Assembly (NCBI GenBank): GCA_963663735.2
Contig: CAXXHN010000001.1
Span: 1,364,001 to 1,428,000 of the forward strand
From: G963663735 sp963663735
GTDB lineage: Bacteria > Acidobacteriota > UBA6911 > RPQK01 > JAPXNP01
Direction: 5' to 3'
Length of the DNA stretch: 64,000 nt
Shown here piece by piece: positions 53,137-62,960 of this stretch; position 1 is the first letter of the stretch, and the number at the start of each line of letters is the position of its first letter. Made by a program: the position numbers and the translations under genes. Below the pieces are notes generated by a model, which saw only the letters and a list, made by a program, of their open reading frames with translations, had not been told where the DNA came from and did no database searches.

Positions 53137-54972
53137 TCAGGGATGTTTCCAGGAAGCGATAAGCTGGTTGAGGCTTTCCCTGTAATTTTCATCAGAGTCC
53201 ATGAAGACACGGTTGTCTTCTTTCCTTATATTTTCCTCTTTCGTGTTGTTATACCTGAAAGCAGGATTGTCTCCAGTACAGAAAAGGAAGTTGCCTCTAA
53301 CCAGGTTCAGGGAGGCCTTGTGGAAACGCAGGGGGGACTTGGCTATATTGTAAATCAGGTTGTTGGCTATCACCAGGTCGGTAGATCCCTCATCAATGAA
53401 CATTCCGTTGCTCTCAGCCCTTCCGGCATTTATCCTGACGTCGTGTATATGATTTCCTATAAGTTCACTTCCTGGCTGCAACCCCAGCATGTATATGCCG
53501 CCTCCGTCGCTTAGTAACTGCATGATGTGATGGATATGATTCCCTACAACGGTATTATCTCGGCAGGGAGTAGGCTGGGGATCCCACATCCATCCTACTG
53601 ATATTCCGGTGTAGGGTAGGCTGGAGATTTCATTTTCTTTAATGGTGGTCTCCGCAGTTAATCCACACCAGATTCCGATTGCCCCGAAAAACTGCCTTCC
53701 ACATTCAGTTATGAAGCAGTTGTTAATGCTGTTGCCTGTGGCGGCCTGTTCAGGAGCTGATTGCCACCAGACTTCGCCATTTACCTTACGGTCCCTTCCT
53801 TCACCTATCATCAGGCCGTTTCCTGAAATATCAGTAAAAGTGGAACGGGAAACAGAACAATGCCGGCTTCCGGTTCCAATCCAGAGCCCGGAGCCACCCA
53901 GGTGAGAGAAAGAACAGTTTTCAAAATAGCAGTTTTCAGCCCATTCAGTGTGCACAGCCGCAGGGATTACGGACCATTCAATGCTTTCAGGCCTGGGATC
54001 GAAGCTGCAGGCCTGGATGCCGGCGTAACCCTTTTCGGGAATCTCCCAGGCACAGTATGAAAATGTAATCCCCTCAAAATGGATATTTGAAACCGGATTG
54101 ACCCTGCTGCCTTGAAGGGTAAGCAGACTCCCTGACAAGGGAATGACCACAGAAGAATTCCCGGGATTTTTGGATTCTGGAAGTTTTATATAAATCCGGT
54201 TATCTGAATCGTCAAGGCACCATTCATAATCGGCATCGAGAAATTGTCTTGAATTTTCAAGAAAATAGCGGGGATGAGGTTCCCATTGATCAAGAGTGAA
54301 AAAATCCAATGCCTTTGGGCCAATAAAATCGACAGTAGTGAGCCTTTTGTCATCCGCGTCGATCTCATCCAGCCTGATCCGTGAAATAGACCAGTCGTGG
54401 AGCAGAACCAGTTCAACAGAACCTGGATTCTCGGGAAGGGGGAAGTCTCCTTCATCAAAGTAAAAATTGGTTCGTTTGTCTTCTCCGGGTGCTTTGACAC
54501 GTAGGAAGCCTTCGTTTGGGGTCCGTGCCCTGATACAGCGCTTCCCGTTTATAAACATTTCCCTGGGAGATGGAGCTCCGGATAAAGCAGGAAGCAATGT
54601 GGTCCATATTCCGCCCGCATTTTTCTCCCAGCCCTTGAGTTCCAGGCCGCCCGAAATAACAGGGGTTTCCCCGGGAAGAGCCCGGTAAAGAACCTTGAAT
54701 CCGTTTTTTCCGGAGTCAGACGGAGTAAGGGAAATTGGTTTTTCAAGGGGATAAACCCCGCTGGAGAGCCAGACAGTCAGGTCAGTTTCCTGCCCCCTGG
54801 CCAGGGAATCTCTTACAGCCTGCACGGCTTTTCCAATAGTGGCAAATGGTTCGGCCCTGGATCCATTATGGCTGTCGCTTCCGGTAGGAGAAACAAAGAA
54901 TTCGTTCCTGCCTGAGCAGGATATAGTTAAGAAAGCCAGAAACAAAACCAGGACGAAAGATTTGTTCTTCAT
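53137..54972 (-). CDS. Right-handed parallel beta-helix lipoprotein
   Basis: 611 residues. FLTISC is a lipobox (Cys19). The mature N-terminus FFVSPTGSDSHNGSRAEPFATIGKAVQAV is a DUF1565-type opening; residues 300-600 are a run of turns such as NISVGWMWD, NHIHHIMQLLSDGGGIYML and GNHIHDVRINAGRAESNGMFI that match parallel beta-helix rungs. Proteins of this shape include polysaccharide lyases and glycan-binding surface proteins; no catalytic Lys/Arg or Asp set could be picked out with certainty. It is likely a polysaccharide-acting protein on the cell surface. Confidence 0.85.
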   Translation of the reverse strand: MKNKSFVLVLFLAFLTISCSGRNEFFVSPTGSDSHNGSRAEPFATIGKAVQAVRDSLARGQETDLTVWLSSGVYPLEKPISLTPSDSGKNGFKVLYRALPGETPVISGGLELKGWEKNAGGIWTTLLPALSGAPSPREMFINGKRCIRARTPNEGFLRVKAPGEDKRTNFYFDEGDFPLPENPGSVELVLLHDWSISRIRLDEIDADDKRLTTVDFIGPKALDFFTLDQWEPHPRYFLENSRQFLDADYEWCLDDSDNRIYIKLPESKNPGNSSVVIPLSGSLLTLQGSRVNPVSNIHFEGITFSYCAWEIPEKGYAGIQACSFDPRPESIEWSVIPAAVHTEWAENCYFENCSFSHLGGSGLWIGTGSRHCSVSRSTFTDISGNGLMIGEGRDRKVNGEVWWQSAPEQAATGNSINNCFITECGRQFFGAIGIWCGLTAETTIKENEISSLPYTGISVGWMWDPQPTPCRDNTVVGNHIHHIMQLLSDGGGIYMLGLQPGSELIGNHIHDVRINAGRAESNGMFIDEGSTDLVIANNLIYNIAKSPLRFHKASLNLVRGNFLFCTGDNPAFRYNNTKEENIRKEDNRVFMDSDENYRESLNQLIASWKHP

Positions 54973-55282
54973 TCCGGTAAATTATCGGAGTTCCGCTAAA
55001 AAAACAAGTGAAATGGTAGCTGAGCCTGCCCCTGTGGTCTACATTAGCTAAGGAAGGTCCCGGCAAATTGATATGTAGATAAATAACAAAGCCTTAGGAT
55101 TTAGTCGCTCCGACTTTTTCTCCACCATGTAGGTCTAATATTACATCAAGAATATTCCATTTCCGAAAAAATCTCCTCAAAAATGCGGAAGGATTTTTGG
55201 GAAAAATAACCAGGAAACTGAATCCAGAAGCAGTACAGGGAGGAATCCGGAACGTGGACATAAGGTCGGGGAGGAGTAAGGG
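54973..55282. other. Divergent intergenic region upstream of the second S9 peptidase
   Basis: 310 bases between divergently transcribed genes. A small hairpin AGTCG/CGACT followed by TTTT (55103-55119) could be a weak terminator. The last 20 bases hold a strong SD (GGGGAGGAG, about 10 bases before the peptidase ATG). No promoter was convincing. Confidence 0.4.
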
Positions 55283-57199
55283 ATGAAAACAATCCAGCGG
55301 ATTATGGGAATTTATATTGTGGTCGTTTTGTCAGGATGCAGTCCAGATCCAGGGACCAGTATGGGGAGTGTTCCTTCTACTTCCAGAATACCTGTGGAGA
55401 TGTTTTTTAAGTCGCCCCTGCAAACCGGCTTTGAACTGTCGCCGGATGGAAAATATTATGCGTTTCGGAATCCCGTCAATGGAGTAAAAAATCTTTTCCT
55501 GAAAGAAATTGGAGGAGGTGAACCAGTTCAGATTACTGATTCCGAAGAACGCGACATTAACAGGTTTTTCTGGGGTAATGACAGCTGGCTGCTGTATCTG
55601 CAGGATGACTCAGGAGATGAGGACTACCGCCTTTACAGGATCAATATCAAATCCGGGGCAACCAACTGCCTTACGGATTTTAATGAAGCCAAAACCAAAA
55701 TAATAGACCTGTTTCGGCAAAGTGATACAGAGATTATTATCGGCCTGAATAAACGAGATCCGGAATTATTTGACGCTTACCGCCTTGATTTTGTTGACGG
55801 AAAGCTGGAAATGCTTGTGGAGAATCCCGGTAATGTCAGGGAATGGATGGTTGATAACGCCGGTGTTGTGCGGATAGCCTATGCTGACGCGCTGCTTTAC
55901 CGTGATGATGCCGATAGTGAATTCAGAAAGGTAATTACCGTCGGTAAAGATGATACCTTTGAAGTACGATATTTTACATCCGATAACCGGAGAGTTTACG
56001 CCTATTCCAGTATCGGACGAGATAAGATTGCCATCGTTGAATATGACCTTAATTCAGGTAAGGAAGTTAAGGTTTTAGTTGACGATCCAGATTACGATGC
56101 CTTTGGAAATGATGAAGAAGACCATTTTGTATACTCCTCAAACAGGGAGCAACTGCTCTATGCCTTTTATGCTGCTGAGAGGGGAAAACTCCATTTCTTT
56201 GATGAAGAAATGGAGAAGATTTACAGGGCTGTAAAATCCACCATAGGTGATTACGAAGTATTGTTTACTTCCTTCTCTGATGATTTTAGCAGGGCTATCC
56301 TGCTGGCTAGAAGCGACCGGCTGGAAGGAAAATATTATTTATACGATTTAGAAAATGATTTACTGGAGCCACTAGGTAATTCTACTCCATGGCTGGAAGA
56401 GACAAAGATGGCCACGATGAAACCAATTCATTTCCGGGCGAGAGATGGGCTTACAATTCATGGATATTTAATGCTTCCCAATGGTATTGAGGCCAGTAAC
56501 CTGCCTTTGGTTGTTAATCCGCATGCAGGTCCCCAATGGCGCAACTCATGGTGTTTTGATCCCTATGCCCAGTTATTTGCCAATCGCGGGTATGCGGTTT
56601 TACAGGTGAATTTTCGTGGATCCGAAGGTTATGGGAAAAAGTTCATGCGAGCCGGATTCAGGCAGTGGGGCCTGAAAATGCAGGATGATATTACCGATGG
56701 AGTGAACTGGTTGGTGGACAGTGGCACTGTCGATAAGGGACGAATAGCGATATTCGGATGGAGTTTTGGCGGTTATGCATCCCTGGCGGGAGTTACTTTC
56801 ACTCCGGATATCTATGCATGTGGAGTAGATTTATGGGGTATAACCAATTACTTTACTTTTTATGAAGGCTTCCCGCCTTATTGGAAACCTTATCTCAATG
56901 AGATCCATGAACGCTGGGGAGATCCCGTGGCTGATTACCAACAAATGTATGATACTTCACCGGTTTTTCATGTCGAAAACATCAGGGCTCCGCTCTTTAT
57001 AGCCCAGTCAGTTAATGACTCCAGAGTCCGGATGAGCCAGTCCGAACAACTGGTTGATGAGTTGGAAAAGCACGACAAGGAATTCGAATATCTGCTTCTC
57101 CAGGGAGAAGGGCATGCCCTGACCAACCAGGCAAAAACGGTAGAACTGATGACAAGAGTGGAGGCATTCCTGGATAAACATATAGGAGTGAGGGGTTAG
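55283..57199 (+). CDS. S9-family prolyl-oligopeptidase-type peptidase, second copy
   Basis: 638 residues. A lipoprotein signal (VVVLSGC lipobox) precedes a beta-propeller (residues about 35-385) and an alpha/beta-hydrolase domain. The triad is Ser494 in GWSFGGY, Asp579 in VNDSRV and His611 in GEGHAL. Compared with the enzyme at 25090 the overall plan is the same but the sequences differ widely, so they are older paralogues with probably different cleavage preference. Both are outside the cytoplasm. Confidence 0.92.
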   Translation: MKTIQRIMGIYIVVVLSGCSPDPGTSMGSVPSTSRIPVEMFFKSPLQTGFELSPDGKYYAFRNPVNGVKNLFLKEIGGGEPVQITDSEERDINRFFWGNDSWLLYLQDDSGDEDYRLYRINIKSGATNCLTDFNEAKTKIIDLFRQSDTEIIIGLNKRDPELFDAYRLDFVDGKLEMLVENPGNVREWMVDNAGVVRIAYADALLYRDDADSEFRKVITVGKDDTFEVRYFTSDNRRVYAYSSIGRDKIAIVEYDLNSGKEVKVLVDDPDYDAFGNDEEDHFVYSSNREQLLYAFYAAERGKLHFFDEEMEKIYRAVKSTIGDYEVLFTSFSDDFSRAILLARSDRLEGKYYLYDLENDLLEPLGNSTPWLEETKMATMKPIHFRARDGLTIHGYLMLPNGIEASNLPLVVNPHAGPQWRNSWCFDPYAQLFANRGYAVLQVNFRGSEGYGKKFMRAGFRQWGLKMQDDITDGVNWLVDSGTVDKGRIAIFGWSFGGYASLAGVTFTPDIYACGVDLWGITNYFTFYEGFPPYWKPYLNEIHERWGDPVADYQQMYDTSPVFHVENIRAPLFIAQSVNDSRVRMSQSEQLVDELEKHDKEFEYLLLQGEGHALTNQAKTVELMTRVEAFLDKHIGVRG

Positions 57200-57313
57200 G
57201 CTCTGAATGCTGCCTGATCCCTCCACTGACAGATGTGTTTTACCGGGAAGTGTTTTAAGTGGTCCCCTGGCATGGCTTTTAGGAGGTATACTTCGAGCCG
57301 GACCAGCGGCCGG

Positions 57314-58192
57314 TTACTTCTCGCAGTCCCGGAGCAAGGCTTCCCACTGATAGTCAACCCCGGCCTGGATTTCCTGCATTTCCGGGCGCCCGAGGGATTT
57401 GAATCTCCCCTGCATTTTGAGATACTTAGCGACTGGAGCCTTTTCAGGCATAGGGCTCAGCTTGAAATCCCTTCCATTTTCCACTTCCAGCAACGGGAAT
57501 ATCCGGCTTTGAACTGCCATTCTCCCAATTTTTATGGTCATTTCGGATGAAATCTTCCATCCCGGCGGGCAGGGGGCCAGGACGTGGAGGAAACGGAAAC
57601 CTTTGATGGATTTGGCTTTTTTTACCTTTGCTATCAGGTCTTCAGGAAAGGAGATGCAGGCAGTCGCTACGTAAGGAATGCCATGCGCGGCCAGTATTCG
57701 CAGGATATCTTTTTTGTTGCCTTTTTTGGATTTTGGAGTAGTAGTGGTCCAGGCACCGTGAGGAGTTGCTGAGCTCTGTTGGATGCCGGTGTTCATATAG
57801 GCCTCGTTGTCATAGCAGATATAGAGCAGGTCATCATTTCTTTCGGCAACTCCGGAGAGGGCCTGGAATCCTATATCAAAGGTGCCGCCGTCACCTGCCC
57901 AGGGTACTACAGTTGTCTTGGTATCACCAAGTGCATCCAGGCCGGCCCTTACTCCGGAAGCTGTCGATGCGGCGGTCTCAAATGCGGTATGGAGGATGGG
58001 GACATCTATGGAGCTGTTGGGAAATGGGCCGGCCAGGACAGTCCAGCAACAGGCGGGGAGTACGATAATTGTATCTTTTCCCAGCGCTTCCAGCACATTT
58101 TTCATGATAAGGGAAGCTCCACATCCCTGGCATCCCAGGTGTCCGGAATGCACGAGTTCTGGCCCTTTTAAGTCTACTAATTCGGAATTCAT
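57314..58192 (-). CDS. porB: 2-oxoacid:ferredoxin oxidoreductase beta subunit (TPP-binding)
   Basis: 292 residues from the ATG at 58192, which overlaps the porA stop by ATGA. It binds thiamine diphosphate and a 4Fe-4S cluster: LGCQGCGASL, LPACCW and APCPPGW supply Cys ligands, and WAGDGGTFDIG with DNEAYMNTG form the TPP-Mg site. With alpha, gamma and the delta-like protein it oxidises pyruvate or another 2-oxoacid to acyl-CoA and CO2 with reduction of ferredoxin. It ends the operon. Confidence 0.93.
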   Translation of the reverse strand: MNSELVDLKGPELVHSGHLGCQGCGASLIMKNVLEALGKDTIIVLPACCWTVLAGPFPNSSIDVPILHTAFETAASTASGVRAGLDALGDTKTTVVPWAGDGGTFDIGFQALSGVAERNDDLLYICYDNEAYMNTGIQQSSATPHGAWTTTTPKSKKGNKKDILRILAAHGIPYVATACISFPEDLIAKVKKAKSIKGFRFLHVLAPCPPGWKISSEMTIKIGRMAVQSRIFPLLEVENGRDFKLSPMPEKAPVAKYLKMQGRFKSLGRPEMQEIQAGVDYQWEALLRDCEK

Positions 58193-59364
58193 TCTTTCAC
58201 TCCTACCCAAATACTGTCAGCGTTGTTCTCATTGCTTGCTTCAGCCAGCCTGAGCACTTCTTTTATGGTGAGGGGGGTTATATCCCTCCCCCCCAGGCCG
58301 GCAATGTAGCTCTGCACCGGTACATCCAGGTGGCCGTATAGTGCAGCCCTTATCTCCTGGGCGAAAATGCCTCCTACTCCAAAACCAATATTGCGGTCCA
58401 GGACTGCGACTTTTCCCGCTTTGGCACATGCTTCCCTGACCTGATCCGAGGGGAAAGGTCGGAATACCCTGATTTTGAGCAGTGCCACCTTTTTACCTTC
58501 AGTATTGAGCGTATCAATAACCTCCCTGGCGGTTCCGGTCACGGTTCCGGAGGTAACCAGCAGGATGTCAGGATTTTCGTTTCCGTACAGTTCAACCTGG
58601 CCGTATTTCCTGCCAAAGGCTTCACCGAACTCATCATCCATACGGGTAATGACTTTTTTGGCAAGATCCTGGGCATCCTGCAGCTTTTTGCGGAATTCCA
58701 TGTAGTAGTCGGGAGTTGCCAGTCCGTGGTAAGCCGCAGGGGAGTTGGTGTCCAGCTTAATACCGGGAGCGAAAGGCGGAAGGTACTTGTCGATTTCTTT
58801 CTGGGTGGGTATTTCCACCGGTTCTGCAGTATGAGAGAGGACAAAGGCATCCATGACCAGCATGACCGGGACTAATACAGTTTCAGCAACCCGGTAGGCT
58901 TGCAGTACCGTGTCAAAAACCTCCTGGTTGCTCTCGCAGTAATACTGAATCCACCCGGTGTCTCTCTGGGAAAGGCTGTCATTCTGATCGGTCCATATTG
59001 ACCATGGGGCACCAAGGGCCCGGTTGATGTTGGCCATTACAACCGGGGTTCTGGCTCCGGAGGCCCAGTGCAGCATTTCATGCATCAGGGCCAGGCCCTG
59101 TGAAGAAGTAGCGGTAAAAGTCCGGGCGCCCGCTGATGAGGCTCCAATCAGGGATGCCATGGAGGTGTGCTCTGATTCAACTTTAATGAAACGGGCGTCC
59201 ATGATCCCGTCTTCGCAGAATTTGCTGAGAAGTTCCACAACCTGGGTTTGCGGAGTAATGGGATAAGCTGCAACAACCTGAACCCGGGCCATTTTTACAG
59301 CATAGGAAACCGCATGGTTTCCGGTTATTACAATTGTTCCAGAGCCATCTTTGCTACTAGTCAT
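58189..59364 (-). CDS. porA: 2-oxoacid:ferredoxin oxidoreductase alpha subunit
   Basis: 391 residues from the ATG at 59364 (AGGAGG 4 bases upstream, ATGA overlap with the previous gene); the frame is open to 59403. It contains the pyrimidine-binding domain (ITGNHAVSYAVKMARVQVVAAYPITPQTQVVELLSKF, here the conserved YPITP) and TSSQGLALMHEMLHWASG. DQNDSLSQRDTGWIQYY lies at the substrate pocket, a region typical of pyruvate-type subunits. The C-terminal domain is a Rossmann-like fold (LLKIRVFRPFPSDQVREA). Confidence 0.92.
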   Translation of the reverse strand: MTSSKDGSGTIVITGNHAVSYAVKMARVQVVAAYPITPQTQVVELLSKFCEDGIMDARFIKVESEHTSMASLIGASSAGARTFTATSSQGLALMHEMLHWASGARTPVVMANINRALGAPWSIWTDQNDSLSQRDTGWIQYYCESNQEVFDTVLQAYRVAETVLVPVMLVMDAFVLSHTAEPVEIPTQKEIDKYLPPFAPGIKLDTNSPAAYHGLATPDYYMEFRKKLQDAQDLAKKVITRMDDEFGEAFGRKYGQVELYGNENPDILLVTSGTVTGTAREVIDTLNTEGKKVALLKIRVFRPFPSDQVREACAKAGKVAVLDRNIGFGVGGIFAQEIRAALYGHLDVPVQSYIAGLGGRDITPLTIKEVLRLAEASNENNADSIWVGVKE

Positions 59365-60986
59365 GAATCCTCCTGTATCAGGTCGATCACATCCCTTGGG
59401 CATTCCTGGGCGCAGATTCCGCAGCCTTTGCAGTAATCCAGATCAACCTTGTAGCCGTCGGCTGTGCGGTGTATGCAAAAGTCAGGGCAGAATGTCATGC
59501 AGGTGTCACAAAAGTTACAGACTCCGCATGAAATGCACCTGCCCGCTTCATATACTGCATTTGCTTCAGAAATAGTTTCAGTTAATTCGGAAAAATCCAG
59601 GAATCCTTCCGGGATTTCCCGGGCTGGGATCTCCACACGGGACATTTTACTGAAACAGTCCCGGTTCAGGCCCATCAGGTTGAATGCTGGCATATCAGGT
59701 TCCTCATCAACACCATTCCTGAAAGCGGAAAGCAGTGACTTGGCAGTGGTCACCCCCGATTTCATGGCGTGGGCAATTGAGGATGACCCGGTAATGGCAT
59801 CTCCAGCTGGAAAGACATTTTCCTTCGTCAGGAAGGTTTCAATTTCATCGGCGATGGATGAAGTCTCACCCTGGGCCTCAATCACAGTATCGGCTGATAA
59901 AACAAACTCAGAGCCGGGAATGTAAGGATCTCCTGAGGATTTCTCTTCCCCTTCCTCCAGGGATTTCAAACCTTTTAATTCCAGGAGTGCCTTTCCGGAG
60001 TCAATCCTGGATCCTACAATGTCAGATTGGTAGAGGAATTCTATGCCCTCGGATTCTGCGGCTTTAATTTCTTCACCTGTGGCGGACATCGAAGCCCGAC
60101 TGCACATGGTGACTATCCTGGCGGCAGCTCCGAGGCGGCGGGAAGATCGAGCCGCATCAACGGCAGTATTGCTGTTTCCGATGACCAGAACCTCAGCCCC
60201 AACTTCCGGCTCTTCCTGGGAATTAACCGCCCTGAGAAATTCGAAGCCGGAATAGGCCAGGGGAGCGGCCTGGGCCGGGAAAACCTTTTTCTGGCCGGAT
60301 TTTATTCCGGTGGCAACTATTACAGCGTCATAATCATGGTGGATATCTGCCAGGTTTCTGTCTTTCCCGATCTCCACGTTAAGAAGTATTTTCACACCGA
60401 ATGATTTCAGCCTGTCGAGGTCCCTGTCCAGGTGTTCTACGGGAAGTTTATAGGATGGAATTGAGCTGCGGAGCCTACCTCCAGCCGCCGATCCCTTTTC
60501 GAAAACATCCACCTCACACCCTTCCCTGACCAGGACCCAGGCAGCGGCTAGGCCTGCCGGGCCGGAACCAATAATTGCTACTTTCTTTCCATTTTTTGGG
60601 GCGGGAGAATAGGGAAAATCCCTGTCAGAAAACCTGTCAGCCAGGAAACGTTCCAGAGCCTGTACCCCGACTTTGTCGTCAAGGGCTATCCTGGTGCAGC
60701 TGTTTTCACAGGAGTGGTAACAGGCATGGCCGGAAGTTGCAGGCATGGGATTGGTTGTGACAACAAGTTCCCAGGCTTCCGCAAACTGTTCCTTTGTAAT
60801 CAACGAAATGACCCTTGGTATATCAGTACCGAGGGGGCAGCCTTTTCTGCAGGGAGCCAGTTTTTCCCGGTAGACAGGGCGCAGGTAACGCCAGCTTCCG
60901 GTTTTGTTAACCATCATGCTTCCTTCAGCAACCGCGGCTTCAGGCATTTCGGAGATGTTGTTGAAGACTATCTTTTCTTTATCCAC
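59361..60986 (-). CDS. GltD-like FAD/NAD(P) oxidoreductase fused to a di-cluster ferredoxin domain
   Basis: 541 residues, GTG start overlapping the porG stop (TAGTG) with GGGAGG 6 bases upstream. The N-terminal helical 4Fe-4S domain (PCRKGCPLGTDIP, CYHSCENSCTR) is followed by a dinucleotide-binding flavoprotein of glutamate-synthase small-chain type (VAIIGSGPAGLAAAW for FAD, VLVIGNSNTAVDAA for NAD(P)). The last 75 residues are a ferredoxin with CISCGVCNFCDTC and CKGCGICAQECP. The ferredoxin part takes the place of the usual delta subunit, so the protein may pass electrons from the enzyme to NAD(P)+ directly. It sits between the gamma and alpha genes. Confidence 0.88.
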   Translation of the reverse strand: MDKEKIVFNNISEMPEAAVAEGSMMVNKTGSWRYLRPVYREKLAPCRKGCPLGTDIPRVISLITKEQFAEAWELVVTTNPMPATSGHACYHSCENSCTRIALDDKVGVQALERFLADRFSDRDFPYSPAPKNGKKVAIIGSGPAGLAAAWVLVREGCEVDVFEKGSAAGGRLRSSIPSYKLPVEHLDRDLDRLKSFGVKILLNVEIGKDRNLADIHHDYDAVIVATGIKSGQKKVFPAQAAPLAYSGFEFLRAVNSQEEPEVGAEVLVIGNSNTAVDAARSSRRLGAAARIVTMCSRASMSATGEEIKAAESEGIEFLYQSDIVGSRIDSGKALLELKGLKSLEEGEEKSSGDPYIPGSEFVLSADTVIEAQGETSSIADEIETFLTKENVFPAGDAITGSSSIAHAMKSGVTTAKSLLSAFRNGVDEEPDMPAFNLMGLNRDCFSKMSRVEIPAREIPEGFLDFSELTETISEANAVYEAGRCISCGVCNFCDTCMTFCPDFCIHRTADGYKVDLDYCKGCGICAQECPRDVIDLIQEDS

Positions 60987-61555
60987 TACGGCCTCCCCTC
61001 CAGAAAAACCTCTTTAATGGCGTGGTAAGCCTCCCGGGCAGCCAGCATATTCTGCTCCGCCTTGGCAGGGACTTTGCCTTCAATGGCCGCGACCACTGAT
61101 TCAAGGGATACTATGCCTGGAAACTTCGCAACGGCTCCGAGTATGGCGGTGTTGACAATAGGATTGGTACGGGCTCCCAGCCCCTGGCCGGCAGCGATGG
61201 TTGCCGCATCCACAGTGGCTATCCGGCAGTCTCTATGCAGCCCTGGCAACAAGGGAAGATGTTCACAGTTGACGATGACCCATCCTCCTGGTTTCAATCC
61301 CGCGGTCACGTCTATGACCGGGATCAGGGTCGGGTCAAGTATTACCACATGATCAGGTTCATCCACCTGGCAGCGCAGCCTGATAGGCTTGGAGTCAATT
61401 CGAAGAAAAGCTGCTACAGGAGCACCTCTCCTTTCCACGCCGAAGGTAGGGAAGGCCTGTACATGCTTTCCCTCCTGGTAGAGAGCAGTGGCCAGAATTT
61501 CAGATGCAATAACTGCTCCCTGGCCCCCTCTTCCATGAAAACGAATTTCTATCAT
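60986..61555 (-). CDS. porG: 2-oxoacid:ferredoxin oxidoreductase gamma subunit
   Basis: 189 residues. [21 protein letters not shown] is the hallmark N-terminus, followed by [23 protein letters not shown] and the Rossmann-like VVILDPTLI. The gamma subunit binds the CoA moiety. It is the first gene of the operon: porG, the fused flavoprotein, porA, porB, all overlapping. CCGGAG lies about 9 bases before the ATG. Confidence 0.93.
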
Positions 61556-61964
61556 TTTATTTGCTCCGGATTGTTCGGTTTATCTGCATTTCAGGGTTTA
61601 TTATATCCAGCTTCAAACCCGCCTGCTGAAAAGGGAGGTTCTTTTGATAAATGACCCGTACCCTGAGCCTAAAAAAAAGAAGTGATTTCAGTCAAGCCAT
61701 TAGGCCCAACAAACTTCCAATTGCACTTTATTCTATAATTTTCTGCAGGCAGGCATAACAAAAAAATGGCTAACCAGCATTTTTCTCAGGGTTACATGGC
61801 GAGGTGCCAGACAATGTTTAATCCAGGCAGGCCCTATGTATATGCCACCCCGGTGGGCATCTGGCCGGAAATGCACCAAAAGCAGCATGAGTCAGAGGCT
61901 AACCACAAGCGGACCTGCCCTGATATTGTAATATCCCACCCGGTTAGCAAGGGAGAGAATATAT
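61556..61964. other. Long intergenic region with repeats upstream of the M20 gene
   Basis: 409 bases between divergent genes. A TATAAT at 61734-61739 could be a -10 for the M20 gene but its -35 is poor. The 225 bases after it contain GGCTAACCA twice (61769 and 61896 areas), an inverted GGTTAGC near 61943, and a hairpin of ATGCC(ACC)/GGT(GGGCAT) at about 61844-61862. It may be a structured leader. A frame from 61766 has no SD and runs into the M20 start, so it is not called. Confidence 0.4.
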
Positions 61965-62960
61965 ATGGAAAACAAAATTACCAGCCTCCTGGCTGAACTG
62001 GTCAGTATCGAATCAATTACCGGGAATGAATCGAGGGTGGCTGAATATCTCTACAACCGGCTGAAGGATTCCGGGTACCAGATTGAGAAGCAGACAGTAA
62101 CCACCGGCAGGTACAACCTGTTGGCCGTAAAGGGAGCTCCCCGGATACTATTCTGCACCCATATGGATACCGTTGCTCCATTTATTCCATTCTCCTCAAC
62201 TGGAACTATCATGCGCGGCAGAGGTACCTGTGACGCTAAAGGCAGCATGGCTTCGATGCTGATTGCCGGAGAACAATTGGCGGCCGAAGGGCGTGACGAT
62301 ATCGGATTTCTATTTGTCGCGGGAGAGGAGACTAACTCAGACGGCGCGAAAAAAGCAGGAGAACTGGGACTGCAATCGGAATACATAATTCTCGGCGAGC
62401 CGACGGATAACAGAATTGCCGCCGCCCAGAAAGGAACAATGGTGTTCAGGGTGGAGGTAAAAGGCCAGGCAGGGCATTCCGCGCTTCCCTCTTCAGGGCG
62501 CTCTGCAGTGCACAAGATGGCAGCCCTGTTAAATGGCTGGCTGGATTCAGATTGGGGGGCTGACCCTCTTCGAGGTGAAACTACCCTTAATATCGGAACA
62601 GTCAGGGGAGGAACAGCCCCAAACGTTATTGCACCCGGATGTGTGGCCGAAGGAATTTTCAGGGTGGCTACTTCTGTGGAGGATGTAAGGGGTAATATGA
62701 TGCGGAATGTGGCGGAAGATAAAGACATTAATGTTGAAATTCTCAGCTTTTCTGATCCGCTGAACCTGACAGAAGTATCTGGTTTTGAGCATACCATTGT
62801 TTCTTTTGGATCCGACGCTCCGTACCTTGCAGGTATGGGTAAGGTAATAATGTGCGGCCCGGGATCAATCAGGTACGCTCATTCTGAAGACGAGCAGATT
62901 TCTGTTCAGGAACTTTTAGAAGGAGCAGATACCTACTGCAGGATTGCTTCGGCAATCTAG
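61965..62960 (+). CDS. M20-family metallo-deacylase (ArgE/DapE/LysK type)
   Basis: 331 residues. Metal ligands and catalytic residues can be read: LFCTHMDTVAP (His and Asp, then the base), GRGTCDAKGS (bridging Asp), VAGEETNSDG (general-base Glu with metal-binding Glu), LGEPTDN, and YAHSEDEQ with the final His. The lid/dimerisation domain lies between (GQAGHSALPSSGRSA). Family members remove acyl groups from N-acetylornithine, N-acetylcitrulline, N-succinyl-diaminopimelate or [LysW]-lysine. The next gene encodes aspartate kinase, which points towards the lysine/diaminopimelate pathway but does not prove it. No carrier protein is visible. Confidence 0.82.
   Translation: MENKITSLLAELVSIESITGNESRVAEYLYNRLKDSGYQIEKQTVTTGRYNLLAVKGAPRILFCTHMDTVAPFIPFSSTGTIMRGRGTCDAKGSMASMLIAGEQLAAEGRDDIGFLFVAGEETNSDGAKKAGELGLQSEYIILGEPTDNRIAAAQKGTMVFRVEVKGQAGHSALPSSGRSAVHKMAALLNGWLDSDWGADPLRGETTLNIGTVRGGTAPNVIAPGCVAEGIFRVATSVEDVRGNMMRNVAEDKDINVEILSFSDPLNLTEVSGFEHTIVSFGSDAPYLAGMGKVIMCGPGSIRYAHSEDEQISVQELLEGADTYCRIASAI

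Noticed and set aside
62051..62797. Minus-strand open frame (248 codons) inside the M20 gene
   Set aside because: Antisense to clear metallo-deacylase motifs; translation is Ser/Pro-rich and unlike a protein family.
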